Shown: positions 32,601-43,010, counted from the first letter of the stretch. The stretch: DNA of 64,000 nt from Streptomyces sp. NRRL B-24484 (GCF_000717715.1 NZ_JOAI01000039.1:16935-80934); one strand, 5' to 3'. A program made the numbers and translations. The notes: a model not told the origin generated them from the sequence alone.

Positions 32601-34367
32601 GTGGCAGCCCACGATGACGACTACAACCGCAGCGCCGGCCGGCCCGCTCGTGGTTCCGACGAGGCCGCGCAGGTCTCGTACCTCGAGCAGGAGATCGCCG
32701 TCCTGCGTCGCAAGCTCGCCGACTCGCCGCGCAACTCGAGAATCCTCGAAGAGCGCATCGTCGAGCTCCAGACCAACCTGGCCGGTGTCACCGCCCAGAA
32801 CGAGCGGCTCGCCGCCACCCTCCGCGAGGCCCGCGACCAGATCGTGGCCCTCAAGGAGGAGGTCGACCGCCTCGCCCAGCCGCCGGCCGGGTTCGGCACC
32901 TTCCTCGAGGCCAACGAGGACGGCACCGTCGACATCTTCACGGGCGGCCGCAAGCTGCGGGTCAACGTGAGCCCCGGCATCGACCCCGAGGAGCTGCGCC
33001 GCGGCCAGGAGGTCATGCTCAACGAGGCCCTGAACGTCGTGGACGCGATGGCCTTCGAGAGCATCGGCGACATCGTCACCCTCAAGGAGGTCCTGGAGGA
33101 CGGCGAGCGCGCCCTGGTGATCGGCCACACCGACGAGGAGCGCGTCGTCCGGCTCGCCGAGCCGCTGCGCGACCTCACCCTGCGGTCCGGCGACGCCCTG
33201 CTGCTGGAGCCCCGCTCCGGCTACGTCTACGAGGTGGTCCCGAAGTCCGAGGTCGAGGAGCTGGTCCTCGAGGAGGTCCCGGACATCGACTACCGGCAGA
33301 TCGGCGGTCTGGGCACCCAGATCGAGCAGATCCGCGACGCCGTCGAGCTGCCCTACCTGCACGCCGACCTCTTCAAGGAGTACGAGCTGCGCCCGCCCAA
33401 GGGCGTGCTGCTCTACGGCCCGCCCGGCTGCGGCAAGACGCTGATCGCCAAGGCGGTCGCGAACTCGCTGGCCAAGAAGGTCGCCGAGGTCACCGGCCGG
33501 CCCCAGGGCAAGAGCTACTTCCTCAACATCAAGGGCCCCGAGCTGCTCAACAAGTACGTGGGCGAGACCGAGCGGCAGATCCGCCTGGTCTTCCAGCGGG
33601 CCCGGGAGAAGGCGAGCGAGGGCACGCCCGTCATCGTCTTCTTCGACGAGATGGAATCGCTGTTCCGCACCCGCGGCTCCGGCGTCAGCTCGGACGTGGA
33701 GAACACCATCGTCCCCCAACTGCTGGCGGAGATCGACGGTGTGGAGGGCCTGGAGAACGTCATCGTCATCGGCGCCTCCAACCGCGAGGACATGATCGAC
33801 CCGGCGATCCTGCGGCCCGGCCGCCTGGACGTCAAGATCAAGATCGAGCGGCCGGACGCCGAGGCGGCGAAGGACATCTTCTCCAAGTACCTCAAGGACT
33901 CGCTGCCGTTCCACCCGGACGACGTCAAGGAGCACGACGGCTCGGTGCCCGCCACCGTCGCCGCCATGATCCAGTCCGTGGTCGAGCGGATGTACTCGGA
34001 GACCGAGGACAACCGCTTCCTGGAGGTCACCTACGCCAACGGCGACAAGGAGGTCCTGTACTTCAAGGACTTCAACTCCGGCGCCATGATCCAGAACATC
34101 GTGGACCGGGCGAAGAAGATGGCCATCAAGGACTTCCTCGACCACGGTCAGCGCGGCCTCCGCGTCTCCCACCTGCTCGCCGCCTGCGTGGACGAGTTCA
34201 AGGAGAACGAGGACCTGCCCAACACCACCAACCCGGACGACTGGGCCCGGATCTCCGGAAAGAAGGGCGAGCGGATCGTCTTCATCCGCACCCTCGTCAC
34301 CGGCAAGCAGGGCGCCGAGTCCGGTCGGTCCATCGACACTGTCGCCAACACCGGACAGTACCTGTAA
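32601..34367 (+). CDS. arc: Proteasome-associated AAA ATPase ARC/Mpa
   Basis: A 588-residue AAA ATPase that unfolds pupylated proteins and feeds them to the 20S proteasome. Order of parts: N-terminal coiled coil (about 22-80, which captures Pup), tandem OB folds (about 85-230), AAA domain with Walker A GPPGCGKT (273-280) and Walker B VIVFFDE (D349, E350), then a short C-terminal tail. It ends in GQYL, the motif that docks into the proteasome alpha ring and opens its gate. GTG 32601 lies behind an AGGAGG-rich leader; a GTG 9 bases earlier is possible. It begins the conserved arc-dop-pup-prcBA-pafA order. Confidence 0.97.
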   Translation: MAAHDDDYNRSAGRPARGSDEAAQVSYLEQEIAVLRRKLADSPRNSRILEERIVELQTNLAGVTAQNERLAATLREARDQIVALKEEVDRLAQPPAGFGTFLEANEDGTVDIFTGGRKLRVNVSPGIDPEELRRGQEVMLNEALNVVDAMAFESIGDIVTLKEVLEDGERALVIGHTDEERVVRLAEPLRDLTLRSGDALLLEPRSGYVYEVVPKSEVEELVLEEVPDIDYRQIGGLGTQIEQIRDAVELPYLHADLFKEYELRPPKGVLLYGPPGCGKTLIAKAVANSLAKKVAEVTGRPQGKSYFLNIKGPELLNKYVGETERQIRLVFQRAREKASEGTPVIVFFDEMESLFRTRGSGVSSDVENTIVPQLLAEIDGVEGLENVIVIGASNREDMIDPAILRPGRLDVKIKIERPDAEAAKDIFSKYLKDSLPFHPDDVKEHDGSVPATVAAMIQSVVERMYSETEDNRFLEVTYANGDKEVLYFKDFNSGAMIQNIVDRAKKMAIKDFLDHGQRGLRVSHLLAACVDEFKENEDLPNTTNPDDWARISGKKGERIVFIRTLVTGKQGAESGRSIDTVANTGQYL

Positions 34368-34458
34368 GGACCGCGAACCCTCCGTCCGGCTGCGGTGCCC
34401 ACCCGCCCCGCAGCCGGACGGCGCGTCTCACAGGACCACTACGGGCAAGGAGGGCCGC

Positions 34459-35970
34459 ATGACCGTACGCCGCGTGATGGGCATCGAGACCGAGTACGGG
34501 ATCTCCGTGCCCGGCCACCCGAACGCCAACGCCATGCTCACCTCGTCCCAGATCGTCAACGCCTACGCCGCGGCGATGCACCGGGCCCGCCGGGCCCGCT
34601 GGGACTTCGAGGAGGAGAACCCGCTCCGCGACGCCCGCGGCTTCGACCTCGCGCGCGAGGTGGCGGACGCCAGCCAGCTCACCGACGAGGACATCGGCCT
34701 CGCCAACGTCATCCTCACCAACGGCGCCCGGTTCTACGTGGACCACGCGCACCCCGAGTACAGCTCGCCCGAGGTGACCAACCCCCGCGACGCGGTGCTC
34801 TGGGACAAGGCCGGCGAGCGGATCATGGCCGAGGCGGCCGCCCGCGCCCTGGAACTGCCCAACGGGCAGAAGATCCACCTGTACAAGAACAACACCGACA
34901 ACAAGGGCGCCTCCTACGGCACCCACGAGAACTACCTGATGAAGCGGGCGACGCCGTTCGCCGACATCGTCCGCCACCTCACGCCGTTCTTCGTCTCCCG
35001 CCAGGTGGTCACCGGCGCCGGCCGGGTCGGGCTCGGCCAGGAGGGCTCCTCGAACGGCTTCCAGATCAGTCAGCGCGCCGACTTCTTCGAGGTCGAGGTG
35101 GGTCTGGAGACGACCCTCAAGCGGCCGATCATCAACACCCGCGACGAGCCGCACGCCGACGCCGAGAAGTACCGCCGGCTGCACGTGATCATCGGCGACG
35201 CCAACCTCTCGGAGATCTCCACCTACCTCAAGCTGGGCACCACCTCGCTGGTGCTCGCGATGATCGAGGACGGCTTCATCGCCGTCGATCTGGCCGTCGA
35301 CCAGCCGGTGCGCACCCTGCACCGGGTCTCCCACGACCCGGGCCTCACCCACCTCGTCCAGCTGCGCAGCGGTCGCAAGCTCACCGCCGTCCAGCTGCAG
35401 ATGGAGTACTGCGAGCTCGCCCGCAAGTACGTCGAGGACCGCTGGGGGCAGGACGCCGACGACCAGACGATGGACGTGCTCGCCCGCTGGGAGGACGTGC
35501 TCGGCCGGCTTGAGCGCGACCCGATGAGCCTGTCCAAGGAGCTCGACTGGATCGCCAAGCGCGAGCTGCTGGAGGGCTACCGCCAGCGCGACGGCCTGGA
35601 CTGGGACAACCCGCGGCTGCACCTGGTCGACCTGCAGTACAGCGACGTGCGGGCCGAGAAGGGCCTCTACAACCGCCTGGTGGCCCGCGGCCGGTTCGAG
35701 CGGCTGCTCACCGAGGACGAGGTCGTCCGCGCGGTCTCCAAGCCCCCGGACGACACCCGGGCGTACTTCCGCGGCCGGTGCCTGGAGCAGTACGCCGAGC
35801 ACGTCGCCGCGGCCTCCTGGGACTCGGTGATCTTCGACCTGCCGGGCCGCGACTCGCTGCAGCGGGTGCCCACCATGGAACCGCTGCGCGGCACCAGGAA
35901 CCACGTCAAGGAACTCCTGGACCGCTGCCGGACGGCCGAGGATCTGGTTCGTGTACTGTCCGGAGGGTAA
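34459..35970 (+). CDS. dop: Pup deamidase/depupylase Dop
   Basis: A 503-residue member of the glutamine-synthetase-like Dop/PafA family. Dop removes Pup from modified proteins and, where Pup ends in Gln, deamidates it. The metal-binding Glu (GIETEYGI, E10), the catalytic D95 ([10 protein letters not shown]), [18 protein letters not shown] and the Dop-specific insertion around 41-68 ([20 protein letters not shown]) are all visible; PafA lacks this loop. Because Pup here ends in Glu, deamidation is unnecessary and depupylation is the probable main role. It is 91 bases downstream of arc. Confidence 0.96.
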   Translation: MTVRRVMGIETEYGISVPGHPNANAMLTSSQIVNAYAAAMHRARRARWDFEEENPLRDARGFDLAREVADASQLTDEDIGLANVILTNGARFYVDHAHPEYSSPEVTNPRDAVLWDKAGERIMAEAAARALELPNGQKIHLYKNNTDNKGASYGTHENYLMKRATPFADIVRHLTPFFVSRQVVTGAGRVGLGQEGSSNGFQISQRADFFEVEVGLETTLKRPIINTRDEPHADAEKYRRLHVIIGDANLSEISTYLKLGTTSLVLAMIEDGFIAVDLAVDQPVRTLHRVSHDPGLTHLVQLRSGRKLTAVQLQMEYCELARKYVEDRWGQDADDQTMDVLARWEDVLGRLERDPMSLSKELDWIAKRELLEGYRQRDGLDWDNPRLHLVDLQYSDVRAEKGLYNRLVARGRFERLLTEDEVVRAVSKPPDDTRAYFRGRCLEQYAEHVAAASWDSVIFDLPGRDSLQRVPTMEPLRGTRNHVKELLDRCRTAEDLVRVLSGG

Positions 35971-36070
35971 CTCTTCGATCACCTGGGGTGAAATCCCCGC
36001 CGAGGGGGAATCATTCCGGTGAGCGCCGGGCGTTGAAGGTAAACCGGGCGCGAATGCCGTACCCGGCGGA

Positions 36071-36076
36071 TAGGGT
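36071..36076 (+). promoter_or_regulatory. -10 box of pup
   Basis: TAGGGT lies 31 bases before the pup ATG in the 137-base dop-pup gap, so pup can be transcribed independently of dop. GAGGG precedes the ATG. Confidence 0.45.
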
Positions 36077-36107
36077 CTGACCACACAGAGCGAGCGGGGT
36101 GAGGGAA

Positions 36108-36326
36108 ATGGCTGGTAAGGACACCGGCGGCGGCCAGCAGCGGGCGAACCGCTCCTCCGAGGAGGTCGAGGAGCAGTCCGCAGAGGCGCAGGCCTCCGAC
36201 GACCTGAAGGAGCGCCAGGAAAAGCTCAGCGACGACGTCGACGCCGTCCTGGACGAAATCGACGAGGTTCTCGAGTCGAATGCCGAGGATTTCGTCCGCG
36301 GATTCGTGCAGAAGGGCGGCGAGTAG
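36108..36326 (+). CDS. pup: Prokaryotic ubiquitin-like protein Pup
   Basis: A 72-residue intrinsically disordered modifier, joined by PafA to Lys of target proteins. The central acidic helix-forming region (DLKERQEKLSDDVDAVLDEI, about 32-51) binds the ARC coiled coil, and the conserved DFVRGFVQKGG tail precedes the last residue. The last codon is GAG, so the protein ends Gly-Gly-Glu and is ready for conjugation without deamidation. ATG 36108 with GAGGG just upstream gives the usual length; three further codons upstream are open but unlikely. Confidence 0.96.
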   Translation: MAGKDTGGGQQRANRSSEEVEEQSAEAQASDDLKERQEKLSDDVDAVLDEIDEVLESNAEDFVRGFVQKGGE

Positions 36327-36360
36327 GAGGGGGCATTCCCTTCCTGAAACCGCGCTGCGG

Positions 36361-36404
36361 AGACCGCGCTGCAGGTGTGTCACGGCATGCCTGCAGCGCG
36401 GTCT
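36361..36404 (+). terminator. Strong hairpin between pup and prcB
   Basis: A perfect 15-bp stem (36361-36375 with 36390-36404) and a 14-base loop follow pup by 34 bases. It separates pup from the proteasome subunit genes. Confidence 0.85.
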
Positions 36405-36462
36405 GCTCCCACCGCCCGCAACGGCACCGTCGATCGTGTGGATCAAGGGGTGCCGGCGCGGG

Positions 36463-36499
36463 TAGGGTCCGGGCATCAGCTGCTTGATCGACTGCTTGA
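36463..36499 (+). promoter_or_regulatory. Promoter and direct repeat of the prcBA operon
   Basis: TAGGGT (36463-36468) is a likely -10 box 53 bases before prcB. Just downstream, CTGCTTGA is repeated at 36480-36487 and 36492-36499 (12-base period), a possible regulator site at the transcription start. Confidence 0.45.
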
Positions 36500-36521
36500 C
36501 CGTCACCACGGAAGGAATCGC

Positions 36522-37361
36522 GTGGAAGCCAACACTGGCGGCACCGGGCGTCTACCGGCTGCCTTCCTGACCCCCGGGTCCTCGTCGTTCATCGACTTCC
36601 TCGGCCGGCACGCGCCCGAGCTGCTGCCCGGCAACCGCAGCCTCCCCGAGGGCGTGCTGGAGGCGCCGCACGGCACCACCATCGTCTCCGCGATCTTCGA
36701 CGGCGGCGTGGTGATCGCCGGTGACCGCCGTGCGACCATGGGCAACGTCATCGCCCAGCGCGACATCGAGAAGGTCTTCCCGGCCGACGAGTACAGCGCC
36801 GTCGGCATCGCCGGCACCGCCGGCCTCGCCGTCGAGATGGTCCGCCTCTTCCAGCTGGAGCTGGAGCACTACGAGAAGATCGAGGGCGCCGTCCTCTCCC
36901 TGGAGGGCAAGGCGAACCGGCTCACCACCATGATCCGGTCCAACCTCGCGATGGCCATGCAGGGCCTGGCCGTGGTGCCGATCTTCGCCGGCTACGACCT
37001 CGACCTCGGGCGCGGCCGGATCTTCACCTACGACGTCACCGGCGGCCGTTCCGAGGAGCGCGGCTTCGCGGCCACCGGCTCCGGCTCGGTCTTCGCCCGC
37101 GGCTCGCTGAAGAAGCTCTACCGCGAGGACCTCGGCGGCGAGCAGGCCGCCACGCTGGCCGTGCAGGCCCTCTACGACGCCGCCGACGACGACTCCGCCA
37201 CCGGCGGCCCCGACCTGGCCCGCGGCATCTTCCCGATCGTCTCGCTGATCACCGAGGACGGCTTCCGCCGGCTCTCGGACGACGAGGTGTCGGAGATCGC
37301 CCTGTCCATCACCGCCAGCCGCCGCGAGCGCCCCAACGGGCCGCAGGCCCCGCTGCTCTAG
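36522..37361 (+). CDS. prcB: 20S proteasome beta subunit precursor PrcB
   Basis: 279 residues. The precursor is cut after Gly51, freeing the catalytic Thr52 ([13 protein letters not shown]). Relative to mature Thr1, Asp17 (D68) and Lys33 (K84) are conserved, so the active site is complete. The 51-residue propeptide guides assembly of the 28-subunit barrel. GTG 36522 follows GAAGGAA. Longer upstream forms would run into the promoter. It is 35 bases from prcA and certainly co-transcribed. Confidence 0.97.
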   Translation: MEANTGGTGRLPAAFLTPGSSSFIDFLGRHAPELLPGNRSLPEGVLEAPHGTTIVSAIFDGGVVIAGDRRATMGNVIAQRDIEKVFPADEYSAVGIAGTAGLAVEMVRLFQLELEHYEKIEGAVLSLEGKANRLTTMIRSNLAMAMQGLAVVPIFAGYDLDLGRGRIFTYDVTGGRSEERGFAATGSGSVFARGSLKKLYREDLGGEQAATLAVQALYDAADDDSATGGPDLARGIFPIVSLITEDGFRRLSDDEVSEIALSITASRRERPNGPQAPLL

Positions 37362-37396
37362 TCCGCCACCCATCCAGGAAGAAGGGACGACCGCCG

Positions 37397-38176
37397 GTGT
37401 CCACACCGTTCTACGTCTCGCCCCAGCAGGCCATGGCGGACCGCGCGGAGTACGCCCGTAAGGGCATCGCCCGCGGCCGCAGCGTGGTCGTGCTCACCTA
37501 CGCCGACGGCATCGTCTTCGTCGCGGAGAACACCTCCCGGGCGCTCCACAAGGTCTCCGAGATCTACGACAAGATCGCGTTCGCCGCGGTCGGCCGGTAC
37601 AACGAGTTCGAGAACCTGCGCATCGGCGGCGTCCGCTACGCCGACCTGCGCGGCTACTCCTACGACCGCGCCGACGTCACCGCCCGCGGCCTCGCCAACG
37701 TCTACGCCCAGACCCTCGGCACCATCTTCTCCTCGGTCGGCGACAAGCCGTACGAGGTCGAGCTGGTCGTCGCCGAGGTCGGCCGCACCGACGGCGACGA
37801 CCAGATCTACCGGCTCACCCCGGACGGCTCGGTCGTCGACGAGAAGAACTACGTCGTGGTCGGCGGCAACGCCGACTCCATCGGCAACTACCTCGGCCAG
37901 CGGCACCGGGCCGGCATGGCGCTCACCGAGGCCCTGAAACTCGCCGTGGACGGCCTCGCCCGCGACCCCAACGGCGGCAGCCCGCGCGCCCTGACGCCGG
38001 AACAGCTGGAGGTCGCGGTGCTGGACCGCAAGCGCGTCCAGCAGCGCAAGTTCAAGCGCATCCTGGGCGGCCAGCTCGGCCGCCTGCTCGGCGGCGACGC
38101 CTCCGCCGCGGACGACGAGGCGCCGGCCGCCGACGAGCCGCCGGCGGCCGAGGGCGGGGCGCCCGCCACCGAATAG
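37397..38176 (+). CDS. prcA: 20S proteasome alpha subunit PrcA
   Basis: A 259-residue alpha subunit that forms the outer, gated rings of the proteasome and receives the C-termini of ARC. The N-terminus [20 protein letters not shown] contains the gate residues and the first helix typical of alpha subunits. The catalytic Thr is absent, as expected. The last 35 residues are Ala/Glu/Pro-rich and probably disordered. GTG 37397 follows AGAAGGGA. A very strong hairpin follows the gene. Confidence 0.96.
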   Translation: MSTPFYVSPQQAMADRAEYARKGIARGRSVVVLTYADGIVFVAENTSRALHKVSEIYDKIAFAAVGRYNEFENLRIGGVRYADLRGYSYDRADVTARGLANVYAQTLGTIFSSVGDKPYEVELVVAEVGRTDGDDQIYRLTPDGSVVDEKNYVVVGGNADSIGNYLGQRHRAGMALTEALKLAVDGLARDPNGGSPRALTPEQLEVAVLDRKRVQQRKFKRILGGQLGRLLGGDASAADDEAPAADEPPAAEGGAPATE

Positions 38177-38179
38177 CCC

Positions 38180-38232
38180 GCACGTGTGAATCCCGTACGG
38201 CACCCCACCGGTGCCGTGCGGGATTCACGTGC
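38180..38232 (+). terminator. Terminator of prcBA
   Basis: A stem of about 23 bp (38180-38204 with 38210-38232) interrupted by a 2-base bulge and one G-T pair closes on a 5-base loop, 3 bases after the prcA stop. Confidence 0.88.
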
Positions 38233-38341
38233 GCCTTCCGGGATTTGACGCGGCACCGTGGTCGGATTGCCGACGACACCGTGACCTTTTCGGCTCCGCC
38301 GAAGGGGTTTCGAAATGCCCCCGGAAGAGAAAAGATGCCTC

Positions 38342-39703
38342 ATGGACCGCCGAATTTTCGGGCTGGAGAACGAGTACGGTGTCACGTGTACGTTCCGGGG
38401 ACAACGGCGTCTGTCTCCTGACGAGGTGGCCAGGTACCTCTTCCGCCGCGTAGTTTCCTGGGGCCGCAGCAGCAATGTCTTCCTGCGCAACGGTGCACGC
38501 CTCTACCTCGACGTGGGCTCGCACCCCGAGTACGCCACTCCCGAATGCGACGACGTCACCGAGCTGGTGACGCACGACAAGGCGGGCGAACGCATCCTGG
38601 AGGGCCTGCTCGTGGACGCCGAGCGCCGGCTCCACGAGGAGGGCATCGCCGGCGACGTCTACCTGTTCAAGAACAACACCGACTCGGCCGGGAACTCCTA
38701 CGGCTGCCACGAGAACTACCTCGTGGCGCGGCACGGCGAGTTCTCCCGGCTGGCCGACGTCCTCATCCCCTTCCTGGTGACCCGCCAGCTCATCTGCGGC
38801 GCCGGCAAGGTGCTGCAGACGCCGCGCGGCGCGGTCTACTGCGTCAGTCAGCGGGCCGAGCACATCTGGGAGGGCGTCAGCTCGGCGACCACCCGCTCCC
38901 GTCCCATCATCAACACCCGCGACGAGCCGCACGCCGACGCCGAGCGCTACCGCAGGCTGCACGTCATCGTCGGCGACTCCAACATGTCGGAGACCACCAC
39001 CCTGCTCAAGGTCGGCGCCACCGACCTGGTGCTGCGCCTCATCGAGGCGGGCGTGGTGATGCGCGACCTCACCCTGGAGAACCCGATCCGGGCGATCCGC
39101 GAGGTCAGCCACGACCTCACCGGGACCCACCAGGTCCGGCTCGCCAACGGCCGCGAGGCCAGCGCGCTGGACATCCAGGAGGAGTACTTCACCAAGGCGC
39201 TGGAGTTCGCGGACCGCAAGGGCCTGAACACCGGCACGGTGGCCCGGGTGCTCGACCTCTGGGGACGCACCCTGGAGGCCGTCCGCACCGAGGACCTGGA
39301 GAAGGTCTCCACCGAGATCGACTGGATCATGAAGTACCGGTTGATCGAGCAGTACCGCGAGAAGCACCAGATGACGATGTCCAACCCGCGGGTCGCCCAG
39401 ATCGACCTCGCGTACCACGACATCCACCGCCGCCGCGGCCTGTTCTACCTGCTGCAGAACAAGGGCCGGGCGGCCCGGGTCACCACCGACCTCAAGACCT
39501 TCGAGGCCAAGTCGGTGCCCCCGCAGACCACCCGGGCCAGGCTGCGCGGCGACTTCATCCGCCGGGCGCAGGAGCAGCGGCGCGACTTCACGGTGGACTG
39601 GGTCCACCTGAAGCTGAACGACCAGGCGCAGCGCACCGTGCTGTGCAAGGACCCGTTCCGTTCGGTCGACGAGCGGGTGGAGAAGCTCATCGCGGGCATG
39701 TGA
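38342..39703 (+). CDS. pafA: Pup--protein ligase PafA
   Basis: A 453-residue ATP-dependent ligase that activates the C-terminal Glu of Pup and attaches it to target Lys. The family start [18 protein letters not shown] includes the metal-binding E9. [16 protein letters not shown] holds the catalytic D57, and [18 protein letters not shown] is shared with Dop. The Dop-specific loop is absent. An ATG 27 bases upstream is in frame, but the family N-terminus supports 38342. It is separated from prcBA by a strong terminator and has its own leader of about 110 bases. Confidence 0.97.
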   Translation: MDRRIFGLENEYGVTCTFRGQRRLSPDEVARYLFRRVVSWGRSSNVFLRNGARLYLDVGSHPEYATPECDDVTELVTHDKAGERILEGLLVDAERRLHEEGIAGDVYLFKNNTDSAGNSYGCHENYLVARHGEFSRLADVLIPFLVTRQLICGAGKVLQTPRGAVYCVSQRAEHIWEGVSSATTRSRPIINTRDEPHADAERYRRLHVIVGDSNMSETTTLLKVGATDLVLRLIEAGVVMRDLTLENPIRAIREVSHDLTGTHQVRLANGREASALDIQEEYFTKALEFADRKGLNTGTVARVLDLWGRTLEAVRTEDLEKVSTEIDWIMKYRLIEQYREKHQMTMSNPRVAQIDLAYHDIHRRRGLFYLLQNKGRAARVTTDLKTFEAKSVPPQTTRARLRGDFIRRAQEQRRDFTVDWVHLKLNDQAQRTVLCKDPFRSVDERVEKLIAGM

Positions 39704-39728
39704 CGCACGCGGGAGCACAGGCGGTCAC

Positions 39729-39766
39729 GAGGGGTGGCGTCCGGGTGGGTCCGGGCGCCACCCCTC
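39729..39766 (+). terminator. Terminator of pafA
   Basis: An 11-bp perfect stem (39729-39739 with 39756-39766) and a 16-base loop lie 25 bases after the stop codon. Confidence 0.75.
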
Positions 39767-39809
39767 GCGTGCGTGCTTGCGCCTCCCCGGCTGCGGCGGC
39801 CCCGGGTCC

Positions 39810-39815
39810 TACGCT
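39810..39815 (+). promoter_or_regulatory. -10 box of the first FKBP gene
   Basis: TACGCT lies 7 bases before ATG 39823 with no ribosome binding site, suggesting a leaderless mRNA. Confidence 0.35.
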
Positions 39816-39822
39816 GGCGACC

Positions 39823-40818
39823 ATGCGACGATTCGCCGGACTGCCGGCCGTGCCCCTTGCCGCCCTGCTCGTCGCGGTGCTCGCCGCGTGCACCAGCGGC
39901 TCGTCCGGATCCTCCGGCGCCTCGCCCGCGGCCTCCGCCTCGGCCACCGCCGTGCCGAGCCCGGTGGAGTCCGCCGATCCGATGCCCACCGTCTCCGGCG
40001 ACTTCGGCTCCAAGGCCCAGATCACCCTGCCGCAGGGCCAGCCGAGCGGCGAGTTCGTGGTGAGCGTCGTGCACGAGGGCGACGGCGCGACGGTGGCCAA
40101 GGGCGACTGGGTGACGGTCAACTACACCGCCAAGGACTGGACGACCGGCAAGGACGTCTCCAGCTCCTACGACACCGGCGGCAAGCCGCAGCTGTACCAG
40201 GCCGGCAGCGGCCAGCTGGTGCCCGCCTTCGACCAGGCGGTGCTCGGCAAGAAGGCCGGCAGCCGGCTGCTCGTGGTGGCCCCGCCGGCGGCGGGCTTCG
40301 GCACCTCCGGGAACACCGCGGCCGGGGTGGGCGGCCAGGACACCGTGGTCTTCGTCCTGGACATCCTCGACGTGGTGCCGCCGGACTCGACCGTCTCGGG
40401 CGAGATGACCCAGCCGCCCGCGACCGCGCCGCAGGTCAAGGACAACGGCAAGCAGGCGCCGACGATCACCGTCCCGGCCGGGCAGAGCCCGCCCACCGAG
40501 CTGCAGACCTACGTGCTGATCAAGGGCGACGGCAAGCCGGTGCAGTCCGGGCAGCAGCTGCTGGTGCAGTACACCGGCGTGCTGTGGTCGGACGGTTCGC
40601 AGTTCGACTCCTCGTACTCGCACGGCGGCGCGCAGGCGCTGCAGGTCGGTACCGGCAGCCTGATCAAGGGCTGGGACCAGGGCCTGGTCGGCCAGACCGT
40701 CGGCAGCCGGGTGATGCTCGTGGTGCCGCCCTCGCTGGGCTACGGGAACCAGTCCAGCGGGCCCGTCCCGGCCGACGCCACGCTGGTCTTCGTGATCGAC
40801 ATCCTGGAGGCGGTGTAG
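39823..40818 (+). CDS. FKBP-type peptidyl-prolyl isomerase lipoprotein, two domains
   Basis: A 331-residue secreted lipoprotein (lipobox VLAAC, Cys23) with a Ser/Ala-rich tether. Two FKBP folds follow. The first (about 75-190) is degenerate: it keeps the frame (GDWVTVNYTAKDW) but lacks most active-site residues. The second (about 228-331) is canonical (LVQYTGVLWSDGSQFDSS, LIKGWDQGLVGQTVGSRV, GYGNQ). It should fold or chaperone extracellular proteins by proline isomerisation. A paralogue with the same two-domain plan follows, so local duplication is likely. Confidence 0.9.
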   Translation: MRRFAGLPAVPLAALLVAVLAACTSGSSGSSGASPAASASATAVPSPVESADPMPTVSGDFGSKAQITLPQGQPSGEFVVSVVHEGDGATVAKGDWVTVNYTAKDWTTGKDVSSSYDTGGKPQLYQAGSGQLVPAFDQAVLGKKAGSRLLVVAPPAAGFGTSGNTAAGVGGQDTVVFVLDILDVVPPDSTVSGEMTQPPATAPQVKDNGKQAPTITVPAGQSPPTELQTYVLIKGDGKPVQSGQQLLVQYTGVLWSDGSQFDSSYSHGGAQALQVGTGSLIKGWDQGLVGQTVGSRVMLVVPPSLGYGNQSSGPVPADATLVFVIDILEAV

Positions 40819-41169
40819 CGGCCCCGCGCAGGCCCTGCGAAGGCCTCGGGCGGGTCCGGAGCAGGTCCCGGGCGGGTCCGGGGCCCACTGCGGGCGGCGG
40901 CCGGGGCCCGGTGCCGACCAGGATCGGCCGGGGCCCGGCGAGGGCCGCGAGGGCGCTGGAGAGGCTCCGGGGACGCCCCGGGGAGGCCCGGGGGAGATCC
41001 GTCCCCGTACGACCGGTCCGACACGCCCGGGGCCGGGTGACGGGCGCAACGATCGCGCACGGGAGGGGCCCGTCCTCATGGAGACCTGACATACTGCTGG
41101 CGTTTTCGGCACTGTGGCAGCGCCGTCAGGTCCGGCGAGGGCGTGGCGCGGCGAGATGGATGGGGAGCA
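40819..41169 (+). other. Intergenic region between two FKBP genes
   Basis: About 350 bases, extremely GC-rich, with repeats of GGCGGGTCCGG-like words around 40850-40885. No gene is supported. CATACT near 41089 may be a -10 box for the second FKBP gene. Confidence 0.4.
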
Positions 41170-42462
41170 ATGTCTGAGAAAGCGTCGAGCCCGGGCGAGG
41201 CCGGTACCGCCGCCGGCGACCCCGCGGCCGCACGGCCCGGCGGCCCGCTGCCCGGCGACGGCGAGTCGATCGTCGTCCCGCCCGCGATCCTGAAGCAGCA
41301 GGCCGGCTGGGGCCAGGCCCCGGCGCGTCCGGCCGGCGAGAAGGAGGACGAGCCGCAGGTCTTCGCCTCGACCGTGCGCCGCAAGGACCTCTCGGAGGCC
41401 GGCTACGACGAGGACCCGCCCGGCGCGGGCCGCCTCGGGGCGATCCTGGGCACCGTGCTGGCCGTCCTGCTGGTCGGCAGCTGCATCACGCTGTACATGG
41501 TGAACAAGGACGACGGGAAGTCCACCGCGGCCGCCACCCCGGACTCGGCGACCTCGGCCCCGCCGTCGCCCTCCGCCGACCCGGTGCCGCCGATCAAGGA
41601 CAACGCCAAGGTCCTGCCGACCGTCACCGGCGACTTCGGCACCAAGGCGACCATCGCCCTGCCCAAGGAGGCCGCCGACGGCACCTTCGTGGTCAAGGAG
41701 CTGAAGTCCGGCGACGGCACCAAGGTCGACAAGAACACCTGGGTCACCGCCGACTTCTCCGCCATGAACTGGGGCACCGGCAAGGAGATCCAGGGCTCCT
41801 ACTCGTCCGGCAAGCCGCAGCTCTTCCAGGCCGGCGGCGGCAAGCTGATCCCCGCCCTCGACCAGGCCGTCACCGGCCACAAGGCCGGCAGCCGGCTGCT
41901 CGTCGTCGCCCCGCCGGCCGCCGCCTTCGGCTCGCAGGGCAGCACCGACATGGGGGTCGGCGCCAAGGACACCCTGGTGTTCGTGATCGACATCAAGAAC
42001 GCCACCGCGCCGGACACCGTGCTCAGCGGCGACATGACGGCCCCGCCGGCCGACATGCCGAAGGTCAAGGACAACGGCAAGAAGCCCGCCGACATCACCC
42101 CCGTCCCCGGCACCCCCGAGGTCAAGGACCTGAAGTCGCACGTCCTGATCCAGGGCAAGGGCCGCAAGATCGAGGCCGGCGAGAAGGTCCTCGTGCAGTA
42201 CACCGGCGCGCTGTACAAGGACGGCAAGGTCTTCGACTCCTCGCTCAAGCGCGGCCAGGCCTTCACCTTCGTCACCGGTGGCGGCGGCGTCATCGAGGGC
42301 TGGGACAAGGGCGTCACCGGCCAGACCGTCGGCAGCCGGATCGAGCTGGTGATCCCCGCCTCGCTCGCCTACAAGGACCAGGCGCAGGGCGACATCCCCG
42401 CCAATTCGACACTGGTCTTCGTGATCGACATCCTGGATGCCGGCGTCGGCTCCCAGGACTAG
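41170..42462 (+). CDS. Membrane-anchored FKBP-type peptidyl-prolyl isomerase, two domains
   Basis: About 430 residues. A disordered cytoplasmic N-terminus (1-85) precedes one membrane span (about 88-110, GAILGTVLAVLLVGSCITLY), a Ser/Pro tether and two extracellular FKBP folds: a degenerate first domain (about 150-285) and a canonical second (about 320-425, VLVQYTGALYKDGKVFDSS, VIEGWDKGVTGQTVGSRI). The same plan as the upstream lipoprotein but with a different anchor. ATG 41170 has GGGGAG very close (2 bases); an in-frame GTG at 41143 is an alternative start. Confidence 0.87.
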   Translation: MSEKASSPGEAGTAAGDPAAARPGGPLPGDGESIVVPPAILKQQAGWGQAPARPAGEKEDEPQVFASTVRRKDLSEAGYDEDPPGAGRLGAILGTVLAVLLVGSCITLYMVNKDDGKSTAAATPDSATSAPPSPSADPVPPIKDNAKVLPTVTGDFGTKATIALPKEAADGTFVVKELKSGDGTKVDKNTWVTADFSAMNWGTGKEIQGSYSSGKPQLFQAGGGKLIPALDQAVTGHKAGSRLLVVAPPAAAFGSQGSTDMGVGAKDTLVFVIDIKNATAPDTVLSGDMTAPPADMPKVKDNGKKPADITPVPGTPEVKDLKSHVLIQGKGRKIEAGEKVLVQYTGALYKDGKVFDSSLKRGQAFTFVTGGGGVIEGWDKGVTGQTVGSRIELVIPASLAYKDQAQGDIPANSTLVFVIDILDAGVGSQD

Positions 42463-42626
42463 TCCCAGGACTGGTCCCGGGGCGGACGACCTGGGCCGTT
42501 CCCGGTCCGCGCGACACGTCGCGGGGCCCGGGAATGGCCCGGACGGGCGGCGGTGCGCCGTACGGTGGACCGCAGCGGTGCCTGCCGCCCCGTCATGTAC
42601 GTATCACCGAACGAGATGAGTCTGTT

Positions 42627-42998
42627 GTGAGCCTTTCCAAGCCGGAGATCGACTTCCCGGGCGGCGAGCCGCCGGCGGAGCTGCAGATCCGCGACATCGT
42701 GGTCGGCGACGGTGCCGAGGCCAAGGCCGGCGCGGTCGTCGAGGTGCACTACGTCGGTGTCACCTTCTCCACCGGCGAGGAGTTCGACGCCTCCTGGAAC
42801 CGCGGCCAGACCTTCCGCTTCCCGCTCGGCGCGGGCCGCGTCATCAAGGGCTGGGACCAGGGCGTCCAGGGCATGAAGGTCGGCGGCCGGCGCGAGCTGG
42901 TCATCCCGGCGCACCTGGCGTACGGCAACCAGTCGCCGAGCCCGCTGATCCCCGCGGGTTCCACCCTGATCTTCGTCGTCGACCTGCTCGGCGTCTGA
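42627..42998 (+). CDS. Cytosolic single-domain FKBP-type peptidyl-prolyl isomerase
   Basis: A 123-residue compact FKBP without signal peptide. The fold is complete (EVHYVGVTFSTGEEFDASWN, VIKGWDQGVQGMKVGGRREL, HLAYGNQSP). It catalyses cis-trans isomerisation of peptidyl-proline bonds, probably on nascent or cytosolic proteins. GTG 42627 gives the family N-terminus SLSKPEIDFPGGEPPAEL. It is the third FKBP in a row between pafA and pafB and ends at a strong hairpin. Confidence 0.93.
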   Translation: MSLSKPEIDFPGGEPPAELQIRDIVVGDGAEAKAGAVVEVHYVGVTFSTGEEFDASWNRGQTFRFPLGAGRVIKGWDQGVQGMKVGGRRELVIPAHLAYGNQSPSPLIPAGSTLIFVVDLLGV

Positions 42999-43010
42999 GA
43001 CACCCCCGCA

